DNA from: Diphasiastrum complanatum
Lineage: Eukaryota; Streptophyta; Lycopodiopsida; Lycopodiales; Lycopodiaceae
Reading direction: 5' to 3'
Assembly (NCBI GenBank): GCA_029204225.1
Contig: CM055105.1
Location: 9,891,744 to 9,955,743, forward strand
Length of the DNA: 64,000 nucleotides
Part shown: positions 37,181 to 49,196 of the stretch, one piece after another
Layout: every line of letters starts with the position of its first letter
Numbering within the stretch: position 1 is the first letter of the stretch
Notes under the pieces: generated by a model
Told to the model about the DNA's origin: nothing
The model's database searches: none
The model's input: only the letters and a program-made list of their open reading frames with translations
Position numbers and translations under genes: made by a program

Positions 37181-38784
37181 GATGGAAGCTTTTTGAACCA
37201 TAATCTAGTGAGAGCAAAATACATCAAGAAATCTTGATCCTTGACATCTTGGATGCTGGTTATTAAGCACAGCTTTCCTGATCTAATACTGGGTGATGGC
37301 GGGTCTTCAATGATTAATTTTTGTTGCATTTATTGAAAAAGCATGTGTTCAGCTGTTGGTTTTTGCAATTTTGAAGACAAAGAAACATAACTCCCATGTA
37401 GTCTCTTACCATTTACTTACTCAGAAATGTGAAGAGCTGCAAGTTTTGCCCATATTCTAGGCCCGGATGGATCTGTTTTGTTTGGAAGATAATTGTGCAT
37501 ACCCTGATAGCTAAGAAATCAGAATAGTTGGTATTTTTTAAGCTTATGGTCTCAAATATGCTCAAATATGTTCTCAACTGTTTCCTATGGTAGTCCTTAA
37601 TTTATGACCTCTTCACCTGATGGAAAGGTCATTTGAAAGTCAGTTCCTGAGGCCTCCACATGAACCAATTAAATGTGAGAAGATTGGATGAAGAGCTAAA
37701 AAGCTGATGAACTTTTGGATAAAGAGGAGAGAAGTGCATGGTATGTGTAAGGGCCTCAGACATGATAAGCTTAATTCAATTTGAATGCCTTTGGCCATTT
37801 GGGGCATTGGGTATTAAAGTGCTGTACAAAACCACTATTAATTTTGACAATGGTAGCTATCATCAACACACCACAATCTATTTTCAAGTAGGTGTTTTGA
37901 GTTCTATGAAGGTGGAAATCGGATATGATTTTGATGAACAGATCAATTGACATGACTATGAGTAAGATGTAATGAGCCTGAATAAAGATCTTCAGTGCAA
38001 TTTTGTAAGCAGCCTGATTATTCATTGGAAGCTTGTCGAGTGAGGTCAAACTATCAACATGTTTGACCAGTAAATGGGCAATTTTGTGTAGCAGTTCACA
38101 AGGGTCAAGTAGATGACCCCAAATCCTGTTCTAACAATAATAGCATTGCCCTTTCAAGGAAAGCAAATCACTACTGTTGGATACTTTATAGATAGTGCCA
38201 CCTTGTTTTTGACAGATCATTTTTTCTTTCCTCTTTTGGGATCATTGTTGGTGACTTTGATTTATTTTTGCATAAATTGTAAGGAGCTAAATCTAATCTA
38301 GCCTATATTAAGGACGTGGTTTATGATAAGGTCGTCATAGAATTGAACTCATGCAAATTTTTTGGAAAAGTCCATCTTTCAAGGACATAACTTTTGTTGT
38401 TGACCTTGCTTGCTCCACTTGATGTTGAATCCTGCATCTAATAGGAAGATCAGCATTATTCTATCGAGTGAACTCAATGGAGGTTGGTATTATTTTGGCT
38501 TTATGCTAAATGAGTTGTTGGATTTCAAACATGAATAGTTTTTGGGAGCTATAGTAGGCAAGGGAATGATGTGATGCAAAATTTTAGAAGAGATCAATAT
38601 GGTGATTCAAAATCATTTGAGGAGTAACATTGATGTAAGAGAACATGCTTTTGGAGCCATTAGAAACTAAAGGAATGATGTGATGCAAAATTCTAGAAAA
38701 GATCAATATGTTAATTCAATTTCATTTGTGTAAAATATGGAAGCTTAGCCAAAACATTTTGAAGTGTGTGTGCTTTTTCATAGA
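37181..38784 (+). other. 3' flank of the receptor-kinase gene
   Basis: AT-rich, with the likely 3' UTR in the first few hundred bases. AATAAA occurs at about 37980 but I cannot show it is used. An 83-bp direct duplication lies at 38539-38730. No gene seen. Confidence 0.45.
38539..38730 (+). repeat. Direct duplication, ~83-bp units
   Basis: Units at 38539-38622 and 38648-38730 share GGAATGATGTGATGCAAAATT and GATCAATATG with about 15% mismatches, offset by 109 bp. Confidence 0.8.
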
Positions 38785-39186
38785 GCATTAGCATGAGTGT
38801 TTAGCAAATGAGGATGCTTGGTTCTCCAATTTGGTAGAGTTTCTTCCTTCTCAGGACCCAACTTGTAAAGGTTTTTTTTTAAGTTCCTAAACTTGACTTT
38901 GTGGCCTCAAGTGTTATTTTATTTTCAAACAGGCCCAAGTCTTTTATTCTATTTACACTCAACTTGCGTGCTCATTGGGCCATGGGCTTATACACGCAAG
39001 ATGCCATGCCCTCGCAATATTTTTTATTAGCTGATATTATTTATTTACAATATGTTGGGAATACCCCCAACAGAACCCACGGCCTGAAGTAGTGCCGGTC
39101 CCTCGGCACTCTGCCAATTCAGTACAAGGTTTTCTTGGCCCGCCTCTGGTTGATCAGGTAGCCAATGACATCTTCCATGAAGCTTA
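38785..39186 (-). mobile_element. Gypsy E 3'-end fragment
   Basis: Minus-strand order: the last ~110 bp of the E internal region (39186-39073, equivalent to 60205-60312, including the hairpin), then the start of the LTR (39072 downward) with large internal deletions. It is cut on the high side by a family A LTR at 39187. Confidence 0.85.
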
Positions 39187-39604
39187 TGTGAAAGATTCAA
39201 CTAGTTTCATCATATTTGCTATATTTTCATATTTGGCATATTGAGGTCAAAACTTGTTTTATACTTAAAGATTGACTTTTCAAAGTTCATTAGTCTAAAT
39301 GTCATTTGAATAAACACTTTTTGAAAGTGTGGGAAAGTTAGAATGCGAGTTTGAGTAGATTCAAATTTGAATAGTTGGGTACATTGAATCTAGACCCAAA
39401 AATAGTAGGGTTTGCATTTGGGAGGGTGGGAGGGAAAGCCAAGTGGCCAAATAGGGTTTGCACCTATTATAAAAGGATGTAACTCGTGGAAGAGCTATCT
39501 TCTTTCTTCTCTATCTCATTCCATGCCTATACATGGTTCTCTTGGGTTTTACTATCCATTGGTGCACTATCTTGGTGATTGCTTGCAATTCTATGTGTAG
39601 AATG
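39187..39604 (+). repeat. Family A LTR, 3'-truncated
   Basis: Starts TGTGAAAGATTCAACTAG, the best-preserved family A LTR start in the window, and matches 1596-2010 with some insertions (GGGAGGGTGGGAGGG at about 39419). It stops about 230 bp short of the LTR end, where Copia C sequence begins. Confidence 0.88.
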
Positions 39605-40440
39605 GTCATTTATTGCTATTTTCAGATTCACAGATATGGCCGAAAAGGCATTCTACATACGACTACAGATTCAACCCCCAAAAAAAAACAAAGCTGACAA
39701 GGCAAACGTTGCAGAACCATCTAAAGATGTAGAAAGAGATGACGAAGCTTTCACGATACTTGACAAAGCTTCGCCAAGCTACTCCGAACATGACTACGAT
39801 GTGGTCATCGATTTAGGAGCAACATCTCACATAACCTGCAACAAGAAGATCTTGATCAACTTTTGCGAACTCGAAAATGACAGAGCAGTGATTCTAGATG
39901 ATGGAAGCAGACACGATGTCAAAGGCATCGGCTCTCTACAACTACGAACACTATCAGGCCAAGCAGAACTGCCAGGAGCACTCTATGTGCCCTCACTCAG
40001 AAAAGATATGATATCTGTGTCCAAGATGGCAGATCTAGGCATTCGAGTTTTGTTCGACGGCAACACTTGCCGTATGATCAAGAAGACAACAAACAAGTTG
40101 CTGACGGTCGGATGCAGAGAAGGAAACCTCTACTAGGCCAAAATAATCAGCAACTCTGATAGCATATTAAATGCTTCAGAAAACAAAGATCAGCTCTGGC
40201 ATAGGAGATTGTATCATCTAAACATGTGAAGCCTGTATGACATGAGCACAAAGGACATTGTCACAGGTCTCAAAATATCAAGGCCTGAGGCTGAGTTCTG
40301 CGAAGCTTGTCAGAAAGGCAAGCAACATCGGAGTCCATTTACACACGAAGGAAGAAGAGCCAAGGAAGTTCTTGACTTGTCCACTCTGATGTGTGTGGAC
40401 CGATGAAAACAGATTCGCTCTCAGGTTCAAAATATTTTCT
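39605..40440 (+). pseudogene. Copia C fragment: protease to integrase start
   Basis: An open frame 39579-40136 encodes the end of gag and the protease, with DLGATSHIT where DSGATSHIT is expected. A Ser-to-Leu change at the active site should inactivate it. The text LYVPSLRKDMISVSKM follows. After a stop at 40136 the GAG-pre-integrase region continues (LWHRRLYHLN, FCEACQKGKQHRSPF) and fades by 40440. Confidence 0.85.
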
Positions 40441-41202
40441 AATGTTGGCTGTATGGCCTGGTTTGTGGCAGTGATCGCAGGAAAAAGATTGTTGATTCAA
40501 TTACTTCGTCTTCTCAAATCTTGGCTTGTTTTTGTTCTTCTTCTTGCCTTTCGTGAAGAGAGCCTTCTCTTGGTCACTACTTTCCTCTTATTTGTCTCTC
40601 ATCAGTCTCTCATCAGCGACAAGACTGATTGCTTTGTCGAATGTCATATCTGGTAGACTCAGTATGAGCATTTTCAGCGGCTGATAGATTTCATGAAGTA
40701 CATCAACTGCTGTGGTGCTGGGACCTGGTGCTCTTGTCCTGATGCAGCGAGTTGAGCGAAGATCGTTTTGATATTCTCAACGTGCTGATCCAACTAGTTG
40801 CCATCCCACCATATTGATTGCAGCTGATTGTGAAGGTGCATGACTGAAGCTGCAGTCCTCACTTCATACTTCTGCTTTAATCTTTCCCATGCTGCATGGT
40901 TGCTTTCGCAGTCTTCAATCTGCATGAGTAGATCTTCATTTATGGACAAAACAATGATCGCCATTGTGCGTTCATCTTTTCTGATCCATTCAGCTCTCCT
41001 TGGGTCTCCCTCTGGAGGCTGCACCTTTGAGAGCTCGGTCATCGGCCAGATGCCTTCGCCCTTCAGAAGTGTTTTGATTTTGAATTTCCAAATTCTATAA
41101 TTTGCGCCATCGAGACTGATTGCTACTCTGGTCTAGATTGTCACAGCCATATTATGTTGTCTAGAAGAATCACTGCTGGGATATCAGTAGTGACAACCTA
41201 GC
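40441..41202 (-). pseudogene. Copia C gag, opposite strand
   Basis: On the minus strand the frame 41042-40794 reads EWIRKDERTMAIIVLSINEDLLMQI, then AAWERLKQKYEVRTAAS, a UBN2-type Copia gag. Upstream is the primer site at 41203-41214. It meets the plus-strand Copia C fragment head-on near 40440-40480, so two family C pieces lie tail to tail. Confidence 0.85.
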
Positions 41203-41214
41203 GGCTCTGAACCA
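41203..41214 (-). other. Primer binding site, Copia C (variant)
   Basis: Minus strand TGGTTCAGAGCC, one base shorter in its middle than the usual TGGTATCAGAGCC, directly beside the LTR end ...TCCCGCGACA. Confidence 0.75.
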
Positions 41215-41998
41215 TGTCGCGGGAGCGCGTGCGTGGGATTGATCTGTGTTCGTCCTCACTTCGTCTTCTTTATCGCGAACAATTTTCTATTTTTTAATTT
41301 TCTTTTGTGCGGAAGCCCTTACAGGATCCCAGACACTCGCTACGCATCACAGAACATATTCTATTCTAGCAATCATGACACAAAGCACAAGACGAGATGC
41401 ACAAAAATAGAGTGACTGAATTATCAGTTTTAGTTTAGAGTGAATTCATCCTCATCCGTGTCTCGCTCATTGGCGGAATGGCATTCTACTCTTTCACTAT
41501 GTTCTGCTCGTTGGCAGACTTTCATACATAGCTATGGTGTCTTTTCTTTCTTACTCTATTCGCTACGTCTCTCTCTGACTCTTACAGATCTCTGTATTCT
41601 CTCCTTTTTTATAATCCAGAGAGGATCGTTTATACCTCCACTATGTGGAGTTTACAAGATAGCTAAACATAGAATCACATTGCTAGTTAACGCTAATCAA
41701 CTAGTTAGTTAGTCTGTGTCGTTGCTACTCATTTCAGCTGGGCGTGAAGCCCGTTGAGCTGCCAGTTGGCAGCGTGAAAGATTTTCCTTCGTTTGTTTTG
41801 TAATCTCCCGTTTGCTTTCGTTCTTTTTGTAGTTTTCGTTTTGCATCCCTTTTTCGGCTTTGCGGTCTTGGAGGTGTGTTTGCGATTTGCGATTGATTCG
41901 TAGATCATTCATGCTTTGAGTCAAAGACACGTTGACTGTCGTGAATTGTTCTCGTTCGTGTTTTGAGTCAAAGTCATGTTGACTGTCACAAATTGTTT
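41215..41998 (-). repeat. 5' LTR of Copia C (minus strand), truncated
   Basis: Inverse of 24140-24927, sharing the full order of landmarks. About the first 15-20 bp of the LTR is lost where it joins Gypsy F gag at 41999. Confidence 0.88.
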
Positions 41999-43372
41999 TT
42001 GACAAAAAACACCAGTACCCATGACCAACAAAAAGACCTTGAAATTCCATATGATTATCCATATGACATCAGATCCCCTATAGCTGAACAAATCAGATGC
42101 CATAGGTTCTACCGAATGCGGGCCGAACTACAAGACCAATCAACAAACCCATTCAAGGGACAAGAGCCTAATAGAGTCAAATCTTCACGTGCACAACACC
42201 ATTTTTCTGGTGATGAGCCCTCACATGTCAAAACTAGCCCTAATGGAGTTCCTGCTACCCACGGAGCTCATTTTAAAAGACGTATACCCAAGCTAGATCT
42301 ACCAAAGTTTGACAGTAGTTCGGACCCCCAAAGATTTTTGCAAATCTTTGAGAATGCATGTGATGTGTATGGCAAAACATCTCCCGATGTTATGGTCCAA
42401 TTGTTTTTAATGACCATGATCGCTAAAGCACGTGATTGGTTTTTCAACCTTGATCGTGACGAAAAGACAAACTGGTCAATTTTGGAAGAATCATGTATCA
42501 AGTGTTTTAAGCCCTTTCGCTTGATCGAGAGCCCTTTTGTCAAATTCAGTAACATCAAAATGGCAAAAGACGAACGTGTACAAGACTATATTGAGCGTTT
42601 CAAACGCCTCAAAAGTCAAGTCCAAGAACAGCCTTCCGAACATATGCTCATCATCTGGTTCCTAGTCGGAGTTCCAAGATGGATTAGATGCGAGCTTAAA
42701 TCCAATGATGAATATATGAGCCTAAAGCTAGCTATGTCTGATGCCATCAAGGAAGAAGACAAAGGATCAGATGTTGACGACTCCAGGGAAAGATGAGCAC
42801 CACTTGCTCCTCTCCATGATTCAAAGCCAATCGAGGATACCCGAGATCAACTTTGGAAATTTCAGTTGGGGTTGTTTAATAAGCAACACCAACTACAGAT
42901 GGAGAAACTCACCAATGAGTTTCAAGCTACCTTGAAGTCTATCCAAAGCAGTATGCCTGGTCAGTCAAACCCTACACAGGTACCTTATAGACAAAAAACA
43001 ATATGGTGCCCACACTGCCAGGCTACGCATCCTGTTGATGCTTGTCCTTCATATCCGCCTATCCAAGCACATACATTCCAACAATATGAAGCACAACCAT
43101 CACATTCTCGACATTCCTTGACTTATCCCAAATATCCACCAGAAAGTCCAGAACCATTAGCCATACAAGATGGCTATGCTGTTATACAAGGGCCATTGCA
43201 CACCAAATGTTTCATCTGTGGTGAAACTGGCCACTTCATGGTTGATTGTCTAGTTAAGACCAAGTACCATGCTGAGTGTCCTGATTGTATCAGAAAACAC
43301 AGTTTCAAAGACTATCCGAAACAACCAACTACGATCCTACCTGCCCATCACGTCAGTTATGAATCTCGATAG
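41999..43372 (+). pseudogene. Gypsy F gag with three zinc clusters
   Basis: The capsid part (about 42028-42796) is near-identical to 27042-27704. Then, after a frame change near 42790, a nucleocapsid part (42866-43372) follows that is absent from the other copy. It has three Cys/His clusters: WCPHCQATHPVDAC, CFICGETGHFMVDC (canonical CCHC) and CPDCIRKHSF. The start codon region at 42021 has lost a base relative to 26950. No protease follows. Confidence 0.9.
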
Positions 43373-45286
43373 GATCCTCACGACAACCACACGACCATCA
43401 TAGCACCCAACCGCCCAACCTGCTACTCCCTTGTAGAAGTTTCTAGCAAACTTCTACAATACCACACAATACACCAGCTCCATAATAAAAAAAAGACAAT
43501 ATGAAATGAGTCCTTGTTGAACGAAAGTGAAACCGATATTCCGTCATCTGCTACAATGTCCAACCAAGAGCAACCTCCATAGGGAATTGACAGTTTTTCT
43601 CCCCTTCTCCAACCTCAAATCTATTTTGTCTTTCCATATGTTGATATGATTTCCAATGTGCCAATACACAATAATTCTCGGATTTGAAAATCCAGATAGA
43701 GATTCGATTCTAAATCTCTTGTTCACAGAGGTCCTTAGGACATAGTACCTCATCCATACCTGCATCTCAAGCTATACATTACAACATCTACTATCAATGA
43801 TGGTAGATTTTGTGTCATCCGCCTTGTCTTGTTTTGACAAGGGCATGTCAGAGTAAGTCACATTACTCTACAAAAATCCTAAAATATTGCAACTATCAAG
43901 GTACCTTATCAATGTTGATGAATGCAAGTTTTGTTTGACAAGTGCTATACAGTTCTCACTCTCTGTAACGTTTGTTTATTTCCTTGTTTCTCTTCACCTA
44001 TTTTGTGTGATTGATTTTTGCTTGAGGAATAGCTATTGCACGAGAGTCTTCTGTAGAGCATCTCACGAACACATTTTCATTCATCTATCCATCTTCTGAT
44101 TACCTTGTATAGTAGTTTAGAATTTTTGAGTTGATTCTTGCATCTCATTGCCATATTATTTTTTGAGTCAACTACAGCAAGATCGAAACAAATTTAGTTA
44201 AAATTTGTTGAATCTTTAGTCCAGTCGCATGTTCAACAAGTTTCAACTACGTGTTCCACACGTTGATCCAATCCTGAGCATGAACAGTTACCAGCAACAA
44301 CATCTCCACCAATAGATTTTGGAGGAGGGAGAGAGTGGATCTGCTTGGATCCACTGGAGCAGTTACGCTGCCAACAACAACATCAACAAGATCGACAACC
44401 AAGGTCACAAGTCAAATATGAAAAAGACAAGGCTAAAGAAGACAGATGGGTAATCTGAAGAGACTCAATCAAAAGAAGTATTCCAGTCATGATGAAGATC
44501 CCTAAGAAAAGAGAAACACAAGCATTGGAAAATCAGTCTCCTTCTTCAACCAACCTTTTGCCATACTTTTGCGCCCATTCTCATGTCTATCGTCCACACC
44601 ATCTACCGTTGTCACCACCACCCTGCCTTCCATCTGTTTGTTTATCATCAATTTATTGTTCTTCTGAGAAATTTTTAGTTTTTCATAGTTTTACCGAAGC
44701 AGCTGATAGATTATTGCAAGTGTCTTGAGGAGACAAACTACCACCTACAATGGATAATCAGCCAAACGAAGATCTAAGAAGCAGGCAAAACAGCCAGAAC
44801 AAATAAAGAGAAAAATCCAAGAAGTTGAGGAGGAAAGGACAAAACTTAAGCAACAGATGAGTTAGATCAATCTTGATCAAAAGAAACTCTCTGGAGCGAT
44901 GATAGTTGAATCCCCTCGTATGAAGCCCAAAGAGATCCAAAAGTAATGGATCAAAAGAAAGAGCCAGAAAAGAAAGATGAAGACAACCGTGAACCTGCAA
45001 AATAGAGCAGCTCCTCACCTAGCAAGTGGTGGTCAAAGCTCGACATTGCAAGGGTCCAAGGCTACAATTGTAGAACTATTAGTTCCTTCACCCTACCACC
45101 AAGCCTTCATCATGTTTTCTCATCGTTACCAAACCATCCATCCAAAACTGTTCCTACCACCAATTTTTGATGAATCCATCCCCTTGAGACTGATAATCAA
45201 AGTTTGTGCAACTGGTAGATCAAAGGTTTTCCTTGAGAGTCGCACCTTGTCCCCTTAGAAATTTTTTTAATCAAATCATGTTTGTG
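43373..45286. other. Unassigned region
   Basis: About 1.9 kb with no recognised domain. Short frames (43887-44099, 44489-44728, 44977-45258) show no family features. It could be diverged Gypsy F downstream sequence, since it follows the gag directly, but no protease or RT motif is visible. Confidence 0.35.
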
Positions 45287-46782
45287 TAGCGAGTTGGATT
45301 TGATAGCTATCCTCAAAATTTTTGGTCCAGAACTTCTTGTGGGCTGTAGGAACCCTTTCCACACGTGTGAGGCTGTACAGCTCCAGTTTTGACTGAGAAA
45401 TTTCAAAAATTTGTAGAATTTGACTCACGTACCCAATTTGAGTGATTTTTGGTGCAAAATCAAGCATTTTCTATAGTGAATCTAATCCCTTGATTAGTCC
45501 TTGGATTAGATCAGCCAAAAAATTAAAATTGAAGCTTGAAAAAGGTGTATTAATTGATCTTCTCTGATTTTTTGAGTGTATGTTGAAGTTAAGAGAGATT
45601 TTGCTAAAAATCATAGGTTAAGGAGTGATATGCAAGGTGAGAGGTTAAAATCCATAGTTCCATCACTCTAGATTTGTTCAAGAGTGATAGGGTCAAGTTT
45701 AGAAGCATCAATTTGCTAGAAAACATCTTTGGATCTATCCTCCAAGTGAAACCTTTGAGAGTTTCTAGTGCATATAGAGCATCTATGCAAATCTTTTGTA
45801 GAATTTGACATAGATTGGCTTCAATTGAGAGTTCTAGAAAAGAGATTGAGATCCAAGTCACATTGTTCAACCCTACTCAATTTGTTTGAGTGATTGTAAG
45901 GTCTGAAAAGAGCTATTAAGGTGTCTATGACAAATGTGTAGAGAGAGATCCAATTTTCTAAGAGTTCTTTCCTTTGTATAGGGCAAGATCTAGAAGCTCA
46001 TTATGTGTTGTTATTGGTGAAGAATTTGTCTTCTCCTATGTGATCAAATCTTTCTAAGTGGCATTAGCTCTTTGAAGCACAATATCTTAGTGAGAAAAAT
46101 CACAACTGTTGATTTTGAATTTTATTCCAAGTCTTAAAAGGTAGAGTAATTGGTGGAATCCAATAGGAGTGATTGAATTCAATTTGTTGAGCAAAAATTG
46201 ACATAGTATGTATGAAACTCAAATTACTTCTATTCAACTTTCTTTGTGAGAGTGTGAGGGTCAATTTGTGATCCCATTGGATGACTAGAATGAGGAGGAG
46301 TCCATATTTGAGTATTCATGCATGGTTGAGATCTTTGTGAATCTCTAGTTGTCTAAATTTTTAAGCTTTGTAAAAAATTGGTGGTATAGCTTATTATCAA
46401 ATCAAATCAAATTCATTCTAAATCTCAAGAGTGAGATTATTTGGGTCAAGAGTGAGTCCAAAAGAAGTGATTAAGTTTGATTTTCATGTGTTTGAAACAA
46501 AATCCATCTTTTGTTCAAGAATCTCAAGTTTTGAGAGAACTAGTCAAGTGAAAAGGAAAATCTAGGTTCAAATCTTTTCATATCCATTTCAACTTTCAAA
46601 AGAAAGAGTCATTGGTATTTGATGAGTCCAATAGGAGATTGGATCTAATTTCTTTTGTGATTTGATTCAAAGATTGTGTGCTTTTGTCTTAGTGATCAAA
46701 GCAAAGTTTCCAAGTGACTAGTCATTACTGTGACGATTGATTCTTAGGTTTGTGAGCTAGATCTTTTGTAGATCCTTCTAGA

Positions 46783-48474
46783 TTGTTGAAGATGTTCAAA
46801 TCTAGTCTCTTGAAAGTCACAAATTACAGTTGTAGAATCATATCACAGGTTTTTATTCACATGACATCAATAGGTGGCATCCTATTGAAGGAAAGAAAGG
46901 ATCCTGAGTGCAACCTTTGTGGCAAGGGAGGATATTTTTTCTCAAGATGCTACAAAAAGAAGACTAGTCCATCCAAGGAGAACCAAAGCAAGGGGACCAA
47001 GGTGAAGGATGGAGCTTCAAGTTCAAAATGCAAATACAAGAAGGACAAGTCCAAGGAAAGGTGTTTCCTTTGTGGAAAGGTGAATGAGGCTTGGAGTCTC
47101 ACAAGGACTTGCAAGATTTGTCTTCAAGAGTCCATCACAACACATGTCAAATCTTTTGAAATTTTTCATTTGGAAGTGCATTGTTTGGTTCAAGATGCAA
47201 AGATAGATGTCACTTTCATGAAAGTAACTTGGATTTATTTTATGTCCTTGGAAAGTATTTTGCTTGGAGCTTTAGATAAGTTCAAACTTATTGTTATGAT
47301 CCAAGAGAAATTAATCAAGAATAAGGAGCAGCAATCACAAAATGAAAATAGTTTCATTTATGCTATCATGTCAACTTATGAAGAACCACTTTGCTTTGAA
47401 GAGATTTTTGTATCTCAAAGGTGGATTAAGGCAATACTAGTTGAGTGTGATGCCTTAAGAGATAGCAAAATATGTTTTCCTTGTAAGCTTACATTAGTTA
47501 TGAAGTCAAGGAAATGGAAATATCTTCATAATGTAGGATCTTTTGGTTTCAATAAGATCATGAATGATGTGTTCATTCATAAAGATGAAAATTGTAAGTT
47601 TTCAATCTTAAAGGCAAGTTGTAAACTTCTTATGAGAATAAGTGAAGCATTCAAAGTGGACACTTATATCCATAAGGAAGTAGTTAGCCTTATTGAGATG
47701 GAAATACCTTTTGATTTCAATATTGGAAAAATCATGCAAAGTTGTGGTGATTTTTGGACTTATGTTTCTAGCATAAGTAATGTTGATAATCATAGGAAGT
47801 GCATATTGAATGGTCATACTTGTTGTGATCATTATGAGACATGGAGGTCTCGGATTTTCATCAAAAAGGAGCACCATGAAGAGGATCTTAAGGAGTCATC
47901 TCAAGGTCCAAATGTGCCAAGGATTGAGGAGGAGAATCCTTCTCAAGGTTCAAGTGTGCCAAGGATTGAGTAGGAGAGACCTTCTCAAATTGTGATTCCA
48001 AAAAGAAACTCAAGAAATATGGTTGAGTCCATGTGGCTCACATTTCAAGGGAAAGAGGAGCATATCTCATGTGGTATACATATCATACTTACTTCTCTTA
48101 TGTCATTTGATAAATCAATTTGCTTTAGTGAGATTATTGCATCTCCAAATTGGAGTAAAGCCATACTAGTTGAGTATGAAGTCTCTCTTGAAAACATAGA
48201 TGATGTTCTTAAAAGGTTGAAATTGATTTTAAATCAATTAGAAAGCAAATGGTTATTTCATCAAATGTATGCTCTTGAGTCATGTAAGAGCAAAAGTGAT
48301 TTGTTCACTCATAGTTTGAAAATTTGTATTGAGGCAAATTGTAAACTCTTTATGAGAGTAAGTGAATTATCTTCTAAAGACACTCATCTCCATAATGAAG
48401 TATTTAGCCTCATTGGATCTGAGATTAGCATGGTAAACAAGCATGAAGATATGTTGTTAGGATTTTGTGTCTAA
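46783..48474 (+). pseudogene. H-element CCHC protein with duplicated domain
   Basis: A 396-residue frame (46783-47973) ends at TAG; after one more stop the same frame resumes at 47992 and runs to 48474, about 560 codons in all. The N-terminus has a knuckle with His replaced by Tyr (CNLCGKGGYFFSRC; the other copy keeps His), then a second cluster CFLCGK...CKIC. Two halves of the C-terminal part resemble each other: CFEEIFVSQRWIKAILVE versus CFSEIIASPNWSKAILVE, and CKLLMRISE...HKEVVSLIEMEI versus CKLFMRVSE...HNEVFSLIGSEI. The last codons lie inside LTR sequence. No known enzyme motif. It may be a gag-like or captured protein; I cannot name it. Confidence 0.65.
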
Positions 48475-48591
48475 AATTGATCTAGATTGATCTTAATCTC
48501 AAGTAGATTGGTGGATCAAGTAATTTGACAACCAATCCCTCTTGAGGGTCAGATTAAGATCCACTCTTGGTCCTTTTTGTACTTTTGCACA
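48455..48591 (+). repeat. Element H LTR, 3' portion only
   Basis: 137 bp matching the last part of the 4067-4892 LTR. The match begins one base before TGTTAGGATT, so the apparent TG start is probably a coincidence of the deletion breakpoint. Confidence 0.7.
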
Positions 48592-49196
48592 TGTCAGTCT
48601 CAGATTTTGCTTGGACACTCGTTCGCTGTATAGTTTTGTGTGCACACTGAACACAATACATTCTCCCTTCGTGGATACTATAGTTGGTTTGTATCCGGAT
48701 GATGTGGCGTTACTACTACAGCTCCTTGTAAGGCTTTCAGATTCTGATCAAACTACGCCATAAGTTGCTCCATCTATTGTTTGAGTAATTTTGTCATTTG
48801 ATCCAATAGCAGTTCTATGGATAGAGCAAATGCGTTTGATGATGATGATACTATCGAAGGAGTAGGAGTGTGGGTGGATGAATATTTGTTGTAAGATCCC
48901 TCATCCTCTTCCCTGATGGCATCTTCCATAGCTTCTTGTAGAGTAGCATACTGCTCCCGTTGTTTCAATTCTCTTCTGATGCTCCATGGTAGTCCGGCTA
49001 GGAACCACATGATGGGTGCTGGTTTCGATTCTGCCTCTTGTTGCAGAACTGCTAATCTGGGAAGGTGTGGTGCTTGATTTGCTATCCTTCTTGTTACTGA
49101 TCGTCCATATCTTAGATTCATCTGATGGTGGGTTCCAAAGTAGTTGGATCTTGTTTGTACAGTGGGATGTAGTTTGGATCTTAAAGATCTGATCAA
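48592..49196 (-). pseudogene. Gypsy E gag fragment
   Basis: The minus-strand frame 49196-48774 carries MWFLAGLPWSIRRELKQREQ and LQEAMEDAIREEDEGS, the C-terminal part of a Retrotrans_gag domain related to family F's WFLVGLPRWIRCELK. Cut by H-element sequence at about 48592. Confidence 0.8.

Larger units (their letters stand above)
45287..48591 (+). mobile_element. Element H, right copy (5'-truncated)
   Basis: Inverse of 325-3970 minus the solo LTR. It lacks the 5' LTR, primer site and about the first 95 bp of leader. It then has the leader (to about 46780), the CCHC ORF, and the last ~137 bp of the LTR (48455-48591). The LTR tail here reads CTTTTGCACA, where the other copy has CTTTTTCCACA. 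No target duplication can be checked. Confidence 0.8.

Noticed and set aside
37738-37950. Possible additional host exons or a small gene downstream of the kinase
   Set aside because: No splice-consistent extension or recognisable domain. The kinase ends properly with TGA at 37180.
44489-45258. Small ORFs as host genes
   Set aside because: Low complexity, no start/stop context or domains, and placed between transposon pieces.
48455-48591. Reading element H as a TRIM-like element with a ~137-bp LTR starting TGTTAGG
   Set aside because: The left copy has target duplications (TGTTT) that place the LTR start at 4892, giving ~826 bp. The homology also starts one base before the TG, so the short match is a deletion breakpoint.
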